A DNA stretch of 64,000 nt from an uncultured Clostridia bacterium (GTDB taxonomy: Bacteria > Bacillota > Clostridia > Christensenellales > Borkfalkiaceae). Below, in pieces: positions 53,506-63,031 of the stretch. The DNA is taken from positions 1 to 64,000 of the forward strand of contig CALVZS010000004.1 of the NCBI GenBank assembly GCA_944372575.1, in the 5' to 3' direction. The notes under the pieces were generated by a model, which was not told the DNA's origin, did no database searches, and saw only the letters and a program-made list of their open reading frames with translations. Position 1 is the stretch's first letter. Each line of letters begins with the position of its first letter. The position numbers were made by a program, and so were the translations under genes.

Positions 53506-56500
53506 ATGGTCTACAGAGTATATGTGGAGAAGAAAGACGGCTTCGACAACGAGGCGCGCGCCCTTCTTGCGGACGTGAAGGAGCTTCTGGGCATTTCGGG
53601 CGTGAGCCGCATCCGCATCCTCAACCGCTATGACGCGGAGGACATCGACGGGGAGCTGTTTGAACAGTGCGTGCATACCGTCTTTTCCGAACCGCAGATG
53701 GACAGGGCGAGCGAGGGCGCCGACCTTGCGGGTGCGCGCGTGTTCGCGGTGGAGTATCTGCCCGGGCAGTTCGATCAGCGCGCCGATTCGGCGGCGCAGT
53801 GCATCCAGCTCATCTCCATGAAGCCCCGTCCCGTCATCCGCACCGCCAAGGTGTACGCCGTCTACGGCGCCGCATCGGAGGACGAACTGGATGCGATCAA
53901 GAAGTACGTCATCAACCCCGTGGAGAGCCGCGAGGCATCCCTCGCCATTCCTTCCACGCTCAAGATCTCGCACCCCGTTCCCTCGGAAGTGCGGACGCTC
54001 ACGGGATTTTTGCAGCTCGACAAAGAGGGGCTTGCGGACTTTGTCAAGACGTACGACCTCGCCATGGACGCGGACGACGTCGCCTTCTGCCAGAGCTATT
54101 TTCGGCGGGAGGGGCGCGATCCCACCCTCACCGAGATCAGGATGATCGATACCTACTGGTCGGATCACTGCCGCCATACCACCTTTCTCACCACGATCGA
54201 CTCGGTGAAGTTCGAGGACGAGCTTCTGCAGAGGGCGTATGACGACTATCTTGCGGCGCGCGCGGAGATCGGAAGGGAAAAGCCCGTCAACCTCATGGAC
54301 ATCGGCACCATCGCGGCAAAACTTCTGAAGAAGCGCGGCCTGCTGGAAAAGCTGGATGAATCGGAGGAGATCAACGCCTGCACCGTCAAGATCAAGGTGA
54401 ACGTGGACGGGGAAGAGCAGAACTGGCTGCTCCTCTTCAAGAACGAGACGCACAACCATCCCACCGAGATCGAGCCCTTCGGCGGCGCGGCGACCTGCAT
54501 CGGCGGCGCCATCCGCGACCCGCTCTCGGGCAGGAGCTATGTCTACGCCGCCATGCGCGTGACGGGCGCGGGCGACCCGCTCGTCCCCGTGAAGGATACG
54601 ATGCCCGGAAAGCTCCCGCAGCGCAAGATCGTCACGACCGCGGCGGCGGGATATTCCTCCTACGGCAATCAGATCGGGCTTGCCACGGGGCAGGTGGATG
54701 AGCTCTACCACCCCGGCTATGTGGCAAAGCGGCTGGAGATCGGCGCCGTCATTGCGGCGACGCCCGCGGAGAACGTGCGCCGCGAGGTACCTGCGCCCGG
54801 CGACAAGGTCATCCTTCTGGGCGGCAGAACGGGCCGCGATGGCTGCGGCGGCGCGACGGGTTCCTCCAAGTCGCACACGCTGGAGTCGCTCACCCACTGC
54901 GGGGCGGAGGTACAGAAGGGCAACGCGCCCGAGGAGCGCAAACTCCAGCGCCTCTTCCGTAACCGGGACGCCATGCTGTTCATCAAGCGCTGCAATGACT
55001 TCGGCGCGGGCGGCGTGAGCGTCGCCATCGGCGAACTTGCCGACGGGCTGGACATCGACCTCAACGCCGTCCCCAAGAAGTATGACGGGCTGGACGGCAC
55101 CGAACTTGCCATCTCCGAATCGCAGGAACGCATGGCGGTCGTCGTGGAAGCGGACAGGGCGCAGGAGTTCATTTCAATCGCCGAACAGGAGAACCTGGAG
55201 GCGACCGTCGTCGCCACCGTCACTGAAAGTCCCCGCCTCGTCATGCGCTGGAACGGGAAGACCATCGTCGACGTCTCGCGCGAGTTTTTGAATTCCAACG
55301 GTGCGGAGAAGCATACCGACGTTGCGCCCGCCGCGTGCGGGCAGTGGCAGCGCACGGTCAGAGGGACGTTCAGCGAAAACTATACCCGTCTTGCGGACGA
55401 TCTGAACGTCTGCTCCAAGCGCGGGCTTGCCGAGCGCTTCGATTCCACCATCGGCGCCGGCACCGTGCTCATGCCCTTCGGCGGCAGGTATCAGCTCACG
55501 CCCCCGCAGGCGATGGTACATCTGGTCAGCGTGGAGAAGGGGCATACGGACACCGTCTCCTACATGGCGTGGGGCGGCAATCCCTACATCACAGAAAAGA
55601 GCCCCTATCACGGCGCATATCTCGCCGTGGTGGAGAGCGTCGCCAAACTCATCGCTTCGGGCGCCGGGATCGAGGATACGTATCTGAGTTTTCAGGAATA
55701 CTTCCTGAAACCGGGACACGATCCCGCCCGCTGGGGACAGCCGCTTGCGGCGCTTTTGGGCGCGTTCGAGGCGCAAAAGGAACTGGGCATCGCCGCCATC
55801 GGCGGGAAGGACTCCATGAGCGGCACGTTCGAACATATCGACGTTCCGCCCACCCTCGTCTCCTTTGCCGTGACCACGGGCAGGGCGGGGGAGGTCGTCT
55901 CACCCGAGTTCAAGGCGTCCGGCCACAAGGTCGTGTTGCTCGCGCCCGAGTATGACGGGACGGGGCTGCCCGTCACGGCCTCTTTGAAGAGCGTTTTTGC
56001 AAGGGTGACGCAGCTCATGCGCGCGGGCAGGGTACTTTCCGCATGGACGCCCGGCTACGGCGGCGTTGCCGAGGGCGTGATGAAGATGTGCTTCGGCAAC
56101 ATGGTCGGCTTCCGCTATGCCGAGAGTGTCACGCCGGAGATGATGTTCGGCTATCGGTACGGCGCTTTCATCCTGGAGCTTGCCGAGGATATCCCCGTCG
56201 GCATCCCCCTGGGCGAGACGACTGCCGTGGGTGCCATTGCTTATGGCGGCGAGCGGCTCTTCCTCACCGACCTTCTGCGCGTGTATGAGGACAAGCTCGA
56301 ACCCGTCTATGCCTGCAATATTGCCGCGCCTGCGGAGTCGGTGCGCAACTTCACCTTCCGCACGCACAGCGCGCTTGCGAGCGAGGCGAAGTTTGCCCGT
56401 CCGCGCGTGCTCATCCCCGTGTTCCCCGGCACCAACTGCGAATACGATACCGCCAAGGCGTTCGCCGATGCGGGCGCGCTGCCGGAGATCTTCGTCATCC

Positions 56501-57195
56501 GCAACCGCTCCGCCGGGGAGGTCGCGCGCTCTGCCGAGGCGTTCGCGGAGAAGGTCGCGAACAGCCAGATTGTGTTCATCCCCGGCGGTTTCTCGGGCGG
56601 CGACGAGCCGGACGGCTCGGGCAAGTTCATCACGGCGTTCTTCCGCGGTGCGCGCGTGAAGGAGGAGATCGCCCGTCTGCTCGAAGTGCGGCAGGGGCTG
56701 ATGGGGGGCATCTGCAACGGGTTCCAGGCGCTCATCAAGCTCGGACTCGTGCCGTACGGCAGGATCATCGATACCGACGAAAACTGCCCGACATTGACCT
56801 ACAACAACATTGCCCGTCATCAGTCGCGCATCGTGCGCGTGCGTGTGGCGAGCGTGCATTCGCCCTGGCTCTCGCTCGTGGAGCCGGGAGAGGTATTCTC
56901 CGTTCCCATCTCGCACGGGGAGGGCAAGTTCATTGCCTCTCCCTCGCTCATCGAAAAACTGGCTGAGAACGGACAGATTATGACGCAGTACGTCGATCTC
57001 ACCGGCAACGCTTCCATGGACGTCCACTTCAACCCCAACGGTTCGGCGGCGGCGATTGAGGGCATCCTCTCGCCCGACGGCAGAGTGTTCGGCAAGATGG
57101 GTCATGCGGAGCGCAAGGGCGCGGGGCTGTACCGCAACGTCCCGGGCGAATATGACATGAAGCTGTTCGAGAGCGCGGTGAAGTACTACGACTGA
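53506..57195 (+). CDS. purL: PurL, one-piece FGAM synthetase
   Basis: A 1229-residue enzyme making FGAM from FGAR and glutamine. Synthase motifs include YWSDHCRHTTF (near 220) and LFKNETHNHPTEIEPFGGAATC (near 310). A C-terminal glutaminase has FIPGGFSGGDEPDGSGKF, the Cys-containing GGICNGFQALI and late His/Glu (SHGEGKF). Many Firmicutes split this into PurS, PurQ and PurL; here it is fused, as in a clostridial subfamily. Last gene of the operon. Confidence 0.94.
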   Translation: MVYRVYVEKKDGFDNEARALLADVKELLGISGVSRIRILNRYDAEDIDGELFEQCVHTVFSEPQMDRASEGADLAGARVFAVEYLPGQFDQRADSAAQCIQLISMKPRPVIRTAKVYAVYGAASEDELDAIKKYVINPVESREASLAIPSTLKISHPVPSEVRTLTGFLQLDKEGLADFVKTYDLAMDADDVAFCQSYFRREGRDPTLTEIRMIDTYWSDHCRHTTFLTTIDSVKFEDELLQRAYDDYLAARAEIGREKPVNLMDIGTIAAKLLKKRGLLEKLDESEEINACTVKIKVNVDGEEQNWLLLFKNETHNHPTEIEPFGGAATCIGGAIRDPLSGRSYVYAAMRVTGAGDPLVPVKDTMPGKLPQRKIVTTAAAGYSSYGNQIGLATGQVDELYHPGYVAKRLEIGAVIAATPAENVRREVPAPGDKVILLGGRTGRDGCGGATGSSKSHTLESLTHCGAEVQKGNAPEERKLQRLFRNRDAMLFIKRCNDFGAGGVSVAIGELADGLDIDLNAVPKKYDGLDGTELAISESQERMAVVVEADRAQEFISIAEQENLEATVVATVTESPRLVMRWNGKTIVDVSREFLNSNGAEKHTDVAPAACGQWQRTVRGTFSENYTRLADDLNVCSKRGLAERFDSTIGAGTVLMPFGGRYQLTPPQAMVHLVSVEKGHTDTVSYMAWGGNPYITEKSPYHGAYLAVVESVAKLIASGAGIEDTYLSFQEYFLKPGHDPARWGQPLAALLGAFEAQKELGIAAIGGKDSMSGTFEHIDVPPTLVSFAVTTGRAGEVVSPEFKASGHKVVLLAPEYDGTGLPVTASLKSVFARVTQLMRAGRVLSAWTPGYGGVAEGVMKMCFGNMVGFRYAESVTPEMMFGYRYGAFILELAEDIPVGIPLGETTAVGAIAYGGERLFLTDLLRVYEDKLEPVYACNIAAPAESVRNFTFRTHSALASEAKFARPRVLIPVFPGTNCEYDTAKAFADAGALPEIFVIRNRSAGEVARSAEAFAEKVANSQIVFIPGGFSGGDEPDGSGKFITAFFRGARVKEEIARLLEVRQGLMGGICNGFQALIKLGLVPYGRIIDTDENCPTLTYNNIARHQSRIVRVRVASVHSPWLSLVEPGEVFSVPISHGEGKFIASPSLIEKLAENGQIMTQYVDLTGNASMDVHFNPNGSAAAIEGILSPDGRVFGKMGHAERKGAGLYRNVPGEYDMKLFESAVKYYD

Positions 57196-57273
57196 GTTCA
57201 CGCAAATCTTTGCCGTGAGGGAAAAAATACCGCCGCGGCGGGCAGCAAATTTTGAAGAGGGATGGAGAGAAAC

Positions 57274-58938
57274 ATGAAATCGGACATTGAGATCGCGCAG
57301 AGCGCAAAACTGCAGCCCGTTTCGGACATTGCCGGAGAGGTCGGACTCACGGAGGACGACATCGAGTACTATGGCAGGTACAAGGCGAAGGTGAGCCTTG
57401 ACGTGATGAACCGTGCGGGTGCGGACGGAAAGCTCATCCTCGTCACCGCCATCACGCCCACGCCTGCGGGCGAGGGCAAGACGACCACCACCATCGGCCT
57501 TGCGGACGGATTGCGCCGCATCGGCAAGCGGGCGGTCGTTGCCCTGCGCGAGCCCTCCTTGGGGCCGGTGTTCGGCGTCAAGGGCGGCGCCGCGGGCGGC
57601 GGCTATGCACAGGTGGTGCCGATGGAGGACATCAACCTGCACTTCACGGGCGATATGCACGCCATCGGCGCGGCGGCAAACCTGCTCGCCGCCATGCTGG
57701 ACAACCACATTTTCCAGGGGAACGCGCTGGGCATTGACAAGGACAGGATCACCTGGAAGCGCTGCGTGGACATGAACGACAGGCAGCTGCGCTTCATCGA
57801 GGACGGCCTGGGCGGCGGCAAGAACGGCGTTCCCCGCAAGGATGGCTATGAGATCACCGTCGCCAGCGAGGTGATGGCGATTCTCTGCCTTGCCACCTCG
57901 CTCGCCGACCTCAAGGAGCGTTTAAAGCGCATCGTCGTCGGCTATACGTATGACGGAAAACCCGTCACGGCGGGCGACCTCAAGGCGGCGGGAGCGATGT
58001 GCGCCCTGCTCAAGGACGCCCTCAAGCCCAATCTCGTGCAGACGCTCGAGGGAACGCCCGCCTTTGTCCACGGCGGGCCGTTCGCCAACATTGCGCACGG
58101 GTGCAACTCCGTCGTGGCGACGCGTACGGCGCTCAGGCTGGGCGACTATGTGGTCACGGAGGCGGGCTTCGGCGCCGACCTCGGGGCGGAGAAGTTTCTC
58201 GACATCAAGTGCCGCTGCGCGGGGCTGAAGCCCGCGGCGTGCGTGGTGGTCGCCACTGTGCGCGCGCTCAAGATGCACGGCGGCGCCGCAAAGGCGGATC
58301 TCGCGCGGGAGGATCTCGCCGCGCTGGAGGCGGGGCTGCCCAACCTTCTGCGCCATGTGCGCAACATGAAGGAGGTGTACGGCCTGCCCACCGTGGTGGC
58401 GCTCAACCGTTTCCCCACCGATACGGACGCGGAGATCGCGCTCGTCATGCAAAGATGTGCCGAACTGGGCGTGGAGGCGGTACTCTCCACCGTCTGGGCA
58501 GAGGGCGGAAAGGGGGGCGAAGCGCTCGCCCGCGCCGTGGCAGAGCTGTGCGAGATGCCCTCGGACTTCCGCTTCTGCTATGATGCCGCGCTGCCCATCA
58601 AGGCAAAGATCGCCGCCATCGTCAAGCGGGTGTACGGCGGCGACGGCGTGGAATACACCCCCGAGGCGGATGCCGAGATCTTCCGGCTTGAGGGGCTGGG
58701 CTTCGGAAAGCTGCCCGTCTGCATGGCAAAGACGCAGTATTCTTTCTCGGACGACGCCAAAAAATTGGGCGCGCCCGAACACTTTATCGTCACCGTGCGC
58801 GCAGTTAAAGTGTCTGCGGGCGCGGGGTTCGTGGTGGCGTTCACGGGCAACATCCTCACCATGCCCGGGCTGCCGCCCGTGCCGGCGGCGGAGAAGATCG
58901 ACGTGGATGAAAACGGCGTCATCTCGGGCCTGTTCTGA
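57274..58938 (+). CDS. fhs: Formate-tetrahydrofolate ligase
   Basis: A 554-residue ATP-dependent ligase making 10-formyl-THF, the donor for PurN and the AICAR transformylase upstream. The P-loop is [13 protein letters not shown] (about 64-76), followed by [25 protein letters not shown] 57274 is chosen over 57262 because the GGAGAG Shine-Dalgarno is spaced correctly only for it. It lies 79 bp after purL and may be read from the same mRNA, since I find no clear terminator between them. Confidence 0.96.
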   Translation: MKSDIEIAQSAKLQPVSDIAGEVGLTEDDIEYYGRYKAKVSLDVMNRAGADGKLILVTAITPTPAGEGKTTTTIGLADGLRRIGKRAVVALREPSLGPVFGVKGGAAGGGYAQVVPMEDINLHFTGDMHAIGAAANLLAAMLDNHIFQGNALGIDKDRITWKRCVDMNDRQLRFIEDGLGGGKNGVPRKDGYEITVASEVMAILCLATSLADLKERLKRIVVGYTYDGKPVTAGDLKAAGAMCALLKDALKPNLVQTLEGTPAFVHGGPFANIAHGCNSVVATRTALRLGDYVVTEAGFGADLGAEKFLDIKCRCAGLKPAACVVVATVRALKMHGGAAKADLAREDLAALEAGLPNLLRHVRNMKEVYGLPTVVALNRFPTDTDAEIALVMQRCAELGVEAVLSTVWAEGGKGGEALARAVAELCEMPSDFRFCYDAALPIKAKIAAIVKRVYGGDGVEYTPEADAEIFRLEGLGFGKLPVCMAKTQYSFSDDAKKLGAPEHFIVTVRAVKVSAGAGFVVAFTGNILTMPGLPPVPAAEKIDVDENGVISGLF

Positions 58939-59930
58939 TGGAGGAGGAACTGCTCAGGGGGGCGGTCGGGCCCCTGCTGGCATGGTTTTGCACGCACAGG
59001 CGCGACCTGCCGTGGCGGCATGACCGCACGCCCTATACGGCGCTCGTCGCCGAACTCATGCTCCAGCAGACGCGCGTGGAGGCGGTCAGGGAGCGCTATG
59101 TACAGTTCCTGCGCGCCTTTCCCACGGCGGAGGCGCTCGCTGCCGCCTCCGAGGAGGAGGTTTTGAAGCTCTGGGAGGGGCTGGGCTACTACTCCCGCGC
59201 GCGCAACCTGCACCGGGCGGCGAAGGTCATCGCACAGAATGGCTTTCCCTCGACGTTCGAGGGCGTGCGCGCGCTGCCCGGGGTGGGGGACTACACGGCC
59301 GGGGCGGTGTGTTCCATTGCGCTGGGGCTGCCCGAACCCGCCGTGGACGGCAACGTGCTGCGCATCCTGAGCAGACTGTATGCCGATGCCTCCAACGTGG
59401 ACGAGGGGGCGACGAAGGCGAAGTATGCAGCCCTCCTGCGCGCGGTGTACCCGCCCGAGACTTCCGACTTTTGCGAGGCGCTCATGGAACTTGGCGCCCT
59501 CGTCTGTGTCCCCAACGGCGCGCCTACGTGTGAGGAATGTCCGTGGCGGACGCTCTGCCGCGCGCACCTTGCGGGCAGGGAGGAGGCGTTCCCCGTGCGC
59601 AGCGAAAAACGGGCGCGCCGCATCGTGAACGCGACGGTGTATGTTCTGCAGTGCGGCGGGAAGTATGCGCTGGAAAAGCGGCCCGCCAGGGGGCTGCTGG
59701 CGGGCCTCTGGCAGTTCCCCTTCTTCGAGGGGGACGCGCCCGGCTTCGGGCAGCTCCTTGCGGAGAAGCGCGCAAAGCACGTCTTTACGCACGTCGAGTG
59801 GCACATGACGGGAAAGCGCGTGGACGTTGCGGAGGAAATCGCGCCCTACACCTGGGTGACGGCGCAGCAGCTGCGCGAAAAATACGCCCTCCCCTCGGCG
59901 TTCAGGCCGTTTTTGGAGTGGGTGAAATAG
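58938..59930 (+). CDS. mutY: MutY, adenine DNA glycosylase
   Basis: A 330-residue enzyme removing A mispaired with 8-oxo-G. It has ELMLQQTRVEAV, helix-hairpin-helix LPGVGDYTAGAV, the catalytic Asp in EPAVDGNVLRIL and iron-sulfur cysteines C-x7-C-x2-C-x5-C (CVPNGAPTCEECPWRTLC), one residue longer in the first loop than the common spacing. A C-terminal MutT-like domain (about 225-330) reads 8-oxo-G. It overlaps fhs by one base. Confidence 0.93.
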   Translation: MEEELLRGAVGPLLAWFCTHRRDLPWRHDRTPYTALVAELMLQQTRVEAVRERYVQFLRAFPTAEALAAASEEEVLKLWEGLGYYSRARNLHRAAKVIAQNGFPSTFEGVRALPGVGDYTAGAVCSIALGLPEPAVDGNVLRILSRLYADASNVDEGATKAKYAALLRAVYPPETSDFCEALMELGALVCVPNGAPTCEECPWRTLCRAHLAGREEAFPVRSEKRARRIVNATVYVLQCGGKYALEKRPARGLLAGLWQFPFFEGDAPGFGQLLAEKRAKHVFTHVEWHMTGKRVDVAEEIAPYTWVTAQQLREKYALPSAFRPFLEWVK

Positions 59931-59932
59931 AG

Positions 59933-59969
59933 GCGCGCGGCGCGGACAAGGCTTGTCCGCGCCGCGCGC
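59933..59969. terminator. Long palindrome between convergent mutY and the acetyltransferase gene
   Basis: An 18-bp near-perfect stem (59933-59950 with 59952-59969) centred on AAGGCTT, followed by TGCTTTTA on the plus strand. It probably ends both transcripts. Confidence 0.7.
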
Positions 59970-59974
59970 TGCTT

Positions 59975-60412
59975 TTACGTTTCGAAGTCCTTCACCATGG
60001 AGCGGTAATCCAGAAAGCGGTAGCCCAGTTTTGTATAGAGGGCGACCGCGCGCCCGTTTTCCGGCTCCACCTCCAGCCGCAGCCGCTTTGCCTTCAGCCC
60101 CTCGGCATAGGCAAACAGTTCCTTTGCCAGCCCTCTGCCGCGGAAGGCGGGCCGCAGGTAGATCTCGTCGATCCAGATGCACATCCCGCCCGCCTCGCGC
60201 GAGTACGTCTTCTGTAGCAGGGCGTATCCTGCGGGGGCTGTGCCGTCGCACAGCATGAATCCCTCCATGTATATATCCGAGCGCATCATTTCGTCAAAGG
60301 CGCGCATATGGCAGGCTTGCGGAATGGGGCGCTCCACGGCGGGAGAGGCGTAAAATTCTTCGGACATGGCGAGAAAGAGTTCCCGATCCTGTAGGGTAAA
60401 TCTGCGTATCAT
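59975..60412 (-). CDS. GNAT-family acetyltransferase
   Basis: A 145-residue acetyl-CoA transferase. The acetyl-CoA loop is PAFRGRGLAKELF (about 88-100), preceded by the conserved strand IDEIYLRP and followed by NGRAVALYTKLGYRFLD. The acceptor is unknown. ATG 60412 has no Shine-Dalgarno and lies 6 bases from a TATAAT -10 (60419-60424), so the mRNA would be leaderless. A longer frame to 60529 crosses the promoter. Confidence 0.88.
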   Translation of the reverse strand: MIRRFTLQDRELFLAMSEEFYASPAVERPIPQACHMRAFDEMMRSDIYMEGFMLCDGTAPAGYALLQKTYSREAGGMCIWIDEIYLRPAFRGRGLAKELFAYAEGLKAKRLRLEVEPENGRAVALYTKLGYRFLDYRSMVKDFET

Positions 60413-60418
60413 GCGGCC

Positions 60419-60447
60419 ATTATAAACGAACGGATGCGCAAAGTCAA
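60419..60447 (-). promoter_or_regulatory. Promoter of the leaderless acetyltransferase gene
   Basis: Minus strand: TTGACT (complement of 60442-60447), 17 bp, TATAAT (complement of 60419-60424), then 6 bases to the ATG. Confidence 0.8.
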
Positions 60448-60488
60448 CCGAAAAAGTGCGCCGCGACAGGGGCAATTTGTTTGTTTTT

Positions 60489-60517
60489 GTTGACAAAATG
60501 CATCTTTCGTAGTAAAA
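60489..60517 (+). promoter_or_regulatory. Promoter of the degV-family gene
   Basis: TTGACA (60489-60494), 17 bp, TAAAAT (60512-60517). Confidence 0.8.
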
Positions 60518-60570
60518 TGAAAGTATCAAAAGTTACAAGAAATCATGACATTGAAAAAGAGGAAATTGCT

Positions 60571-61449
60571 ATGAGCAGACTGATATTTGACTCCAACGGC
60601 GAACTGTGGTACACGCGCGCGGAGGAGCTGGGGCTGGACTACATTTCTATGCCCTACTACATCGACGGAGAGGAGTATTTTTACGATCTGGGCAAGGCGA
60701 CCGATTTCCGCAGATTTTACGACCTCGTGCGCGCGGGAAACATCCCCAAGACGCAGGCGCTCAATCCGGAGGACTACAAGAAGTTTCTGACGCCTTATTT
60801 TGAACGGGGCGAGGACATTTTATATGTGAGTTTCTCGCATCAGCTCAGCGGCACCTTTCAGTCCCTTGACTTGGCGCTTCGGGAGCTGAAGGAGACCTAT
60901 CCCGACCGCAAATGCACGGTATTCGACACCAATTCCATCTCGCTGGGTACCGGTATTCAGGTGGAGGAGGCGGCAAAGCTCTGGCAGAAGGGGGCAACGG
61001 ATGAGGAGATCCTCGCCTTTTTAAGCGAGTTTACAAACCGCGTCTGCGTCTACTTTACGGTGGACGATCTGATGCATTTGAAGCGCGGCGGCAGATGCTC
61101 GGGCCTTGCCGCGGTGGCAGGAACGGTGCTGGGGCTCAAGCCCATGCTCTCCATCGGCGCGGACGGCGGGCTCACCGTCCTCTCCAAGATCTCGGGCAGA
61201 AAGAAGGCCATCCGCACGCTGGCGGAAAAGGTCATTGCGGAGCTGACCGATGAGGAGAGTTCCGTCTATGTGGTGGACGCCGACTGCCCCGAGGAGGGCG
61301 ATAAGCTGCGCGACCTCATTCTGGAGAAGCGCCCCAACGCCAGGGTGGTGCGCCAGATCGTGGGGCCGGTCATCGGTTCGCACTGCGGCCCGGGGACGCT
61401 GGGCGTCATCTTCGTGGGAGACAGACGGCCTGTTCCGCTGACCAAATAA
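60571..61449 (+). CDS. DegV-family fatty-acid-binding protein
   Basis: A 292-residue protein of the DegV/FakB-like family that binds fatty acids for phosphorylation. It has the opening IFDSNGELWYT, the Ser-rich FSHQLSGTFQS (about 88-98), DTNSISLGTG (about 121-130) and C-terminal IVGPVIGSHCGPGTLGV. ATG 60571 fits the family start with AGAGG upstream. No FakA kinase is adjacent. Confidence 0.9.
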   Translation: MSRLIFDSNGELWYTRAEELGLDYISMPYYIDGEEYFYDLGKATDFRRFYDLVRAGNIPKTQALNPEDYKKFLTPYFERGEDILYVSFSHQLSGTFQSLDLALRELKETYPDRKCTVFDTNSISLGTGIQVEEAAKLWQKGATDEEILAFLSEFTNRVCVYFTVDDLMHLKRGGRCSGLAAVAGTVLGLKPMLSIGADGGLTVLSKISGRKKAIRTLAEKVIAELTDEESSVYVVDADCPEEGDKLRDLILEKRPNARVVRQIVGPVIGSHCGPGTLGVIFVGDRRPVPLTK

Positions 61450-61463
61450 TTGCCGGAAAGTTG

Positions 61464-61490
61464 CGCGTCCGCTGCGGCGGACGCGTTTTT
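61464..61490 (+). terminator. Terminator after the degV-family gene
   Basis: CGCGTCCGC (61464-61472), TGCG loop, GCGGACGCG (61477-61485), then five T. Confidence 0.85.
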
Positions 61491-61557
61491 CATACGGGAG
61501 CGCGCCGTTTTCGTGCGGCCGACGGGGAAAGGGCAGACGCATACGGGAGAAGAGATC

Positions 61558-62070
61558 ATGACGAGGGCGGAATTCATCTATCTCATGCAGAGACTGCAGG
61601 GTGGCGACACGCGCGCCCTTGCGCCGCTGTACGAGGAATATTTTCCGAAGATGAAAGCGACCGCGTTCGCCGTTTTGCGCAATGCCGACGATGCATACGA
61701 TGTCGCCACCAATGCCTTTTTGAAGCTTGCCGATGCGCCTTTCGATCCCGCATCCGTCCGCAATCCGGCGGCATATCTTGCCGCCATGGCGGGTAACGAG
61801 GCGCGCAATTTTTTAAAGCGACGCAGCCGGGAGGTGTCTGCGGATTTTTCATGCGATCCGGAGCCGCCCTCCTCCGCCCCGTCCGATTCGCTCTGGCTGG
61901 ACGATCTCTTCCGCGCGCTCGACGCCAAAGAGGGCGAGCTGGTGCTGCTGCACGTCGTGTGGGGACTTCCCCTCAAAGAGGCCGCCCGTCAGCTGAATAT
62001 GCCGTACAGCACCGCCAAACTGCGCTTTCATACGGCGAAGGAAAAGCTGCGCCGCGCCTGGAAGGCGTGA
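61558..62070 (+). CDS. ECF-like sigma factor
   Basis: A 170-residue sigma-70-family protein with region 2 (about 25-75, YFPKMKATAFAVLRNADDAYDVATNAFLKL) and region 4 (about 120-165, LPLKEAARQLNMPYSTAKLRFH), the plan of an ECF sigma factor. Its partner may be the membrane protein encoded at 62243, whose promoter-like motif lies in the gap. ATG 61558 has GGGAGAAG upstream. Confidence 0.85.
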   Translation: MTRAEFIYLMQRLQGGDTRALAPLYEEYFPKMKATAFAVLRNADDAYDVATNAFLKLADAPFDPASVRNPAAYLAAMAGNEARNFLKRRSREVSADFSCDPEPPSSAPSDSLWLDDLFRALDAKEGELVLLHVVWGLPLKEAARQLNMPYSTAKLRFHTAKEKLRRAWKA

Positions 62071-62095
62071 GCATCTGAAAAAAGAGGATATTGCC

Positions 62096-62125
62096 CGCCC
62101 CGCCGGCATTGCCGGCGGGGCGTTT
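62096..62125 (+). terminator. Terminator after the sigma factor gene
   Basis: CGCCCCGCCGGC (62096-62107), ATT loop, GCCGGCGGGGCG (62111-62122), then TTT. The short T-run makes it a weak terminator. Confidence 0.6.
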
Positions 62126-62176
62126 GCGCAAAAAAGACGCTGCGGAAAAAAATTTCCGGATTTTTTTGGAAATTCT

Positions 62177-62205
62177 TGTCCCTTTTGCCCTTTTGAATTG
62201 TCATA
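62177..62205 (+). promoter_or_regulatory. Candidate ECF-type promoter
   Basis: TGTCCC (62177-62182), 17 bp, GTCATA (62200-62205). The boxes do not match sigma-A and resemble layouts seen in front of ECF-linked genes in gut Clostridia. Confidence 0.45.
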
Positions 62206-62242
62206 TCAGTGAAAACAGCCTGAAAAACAGGCGGAGGGAACC

Positions 62243-62992
62243 ATGAAAAAATGGAAGCGCGAACTGCGCAAAAAGATACGTTCGTCTGTCGAGCCGTATG
62301 ACGTGTGGGCAGGCAAGCACGCGGAGGAACTCGGCAGGATTGCGGCGCGGCGGGAGGAGGATGTGGAGGCAGGCCCTTCGCAGCGCGCAAGGCGGCGCCT
62401 GCCCGTCAGGATCTGGCTGCCGGCGGCGGGGCTTCTCGCCCTCGTTGCCCTCACCGCGGCGGCACTTGTGTGGAACGCACAGAGCGGGTCGTCCGTCGGC
62501 GACCTTGCCTCCGCGGGAGACAGCGTCGCCTCCGAAGAGGAGACGTTCGGGAACGGCGGCGATGCGTTCGGGGATGATACGGTAACGGAGTCGGCGATGA
62601 GTGAGGGAGAGATCGCCGCGCTCGTTGATCTGATCCCGCAGTTTTCAAGGTTTACGATCTCGGACGGGTCGCGTGCCTATCGTGAGGGGAACGGCGCAAA
62701 AGTGATGGACACGATCCGGGGGGAGTATGAGACGGCGGATGATTTTTACCTCATAGAGGCAAGGATCCTGTATGATGATAACTTCTTCTTTCTGAATCGG
62801 TATGATTACGCGGATCTGGAACAGTCGCGCTCGTTCGGCGATGTGACGGTCACGTATGAGTTCATGAAAAAGGATCAGGACGATATCTATCTCTATTACG
62901 CGCTTTCGGAGAGCGCGGCGGGGCGCGTCTATTGGCGCGTCGAATCGCTGGAAGGCCGTTTTGACGAGTGGCTGGAAGATACGTTTGCGTAA
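62243..62992 (+). CDS. Single-pass membrane protein, candidate anti-sigma factor
   Basis: A 249-residue protein with a basic N-terminal cytoplasmic part (about 1-55, KKWKRELRKKIR), one membrane segment (about 57-77) and an acidic ectodomain (about 80-249) with no known motif. This topology beside an ECF sigma gene suggests an anti-sigma factor, but no zinc-binding HxxxCxxC or other anti-sigma signature is seen, so the role is inferred. GGAGGG precedes ATG 62243. Confidence 0.6.
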   Translation: MKKWKRELRKKIRSSVEPYDVWAGKHAEELGRIAARREEDVEAGPSQRARRRLPVRIWLPAAGLLALVALTAAALVWNAQSGSSVGDLASAGDSVASEEETFGNGGDAFGDDTVTESAMSEGEIAALVDLIPQFSRFTISDGSRAYREGNGAKVMDTIRGEYETADDFYLIEARILYDDNFFFLNRYDYADLEQSRSFGDVTVTYEFMKKDQDDIYLYYALSESAAGRVYWRVESLEGRFDEWLEDTFA

Positions 62993-63031
62993 ATTGTCTG
63001 CAGATCGCAGAGTTCTTGAGGAGGAGAACAG

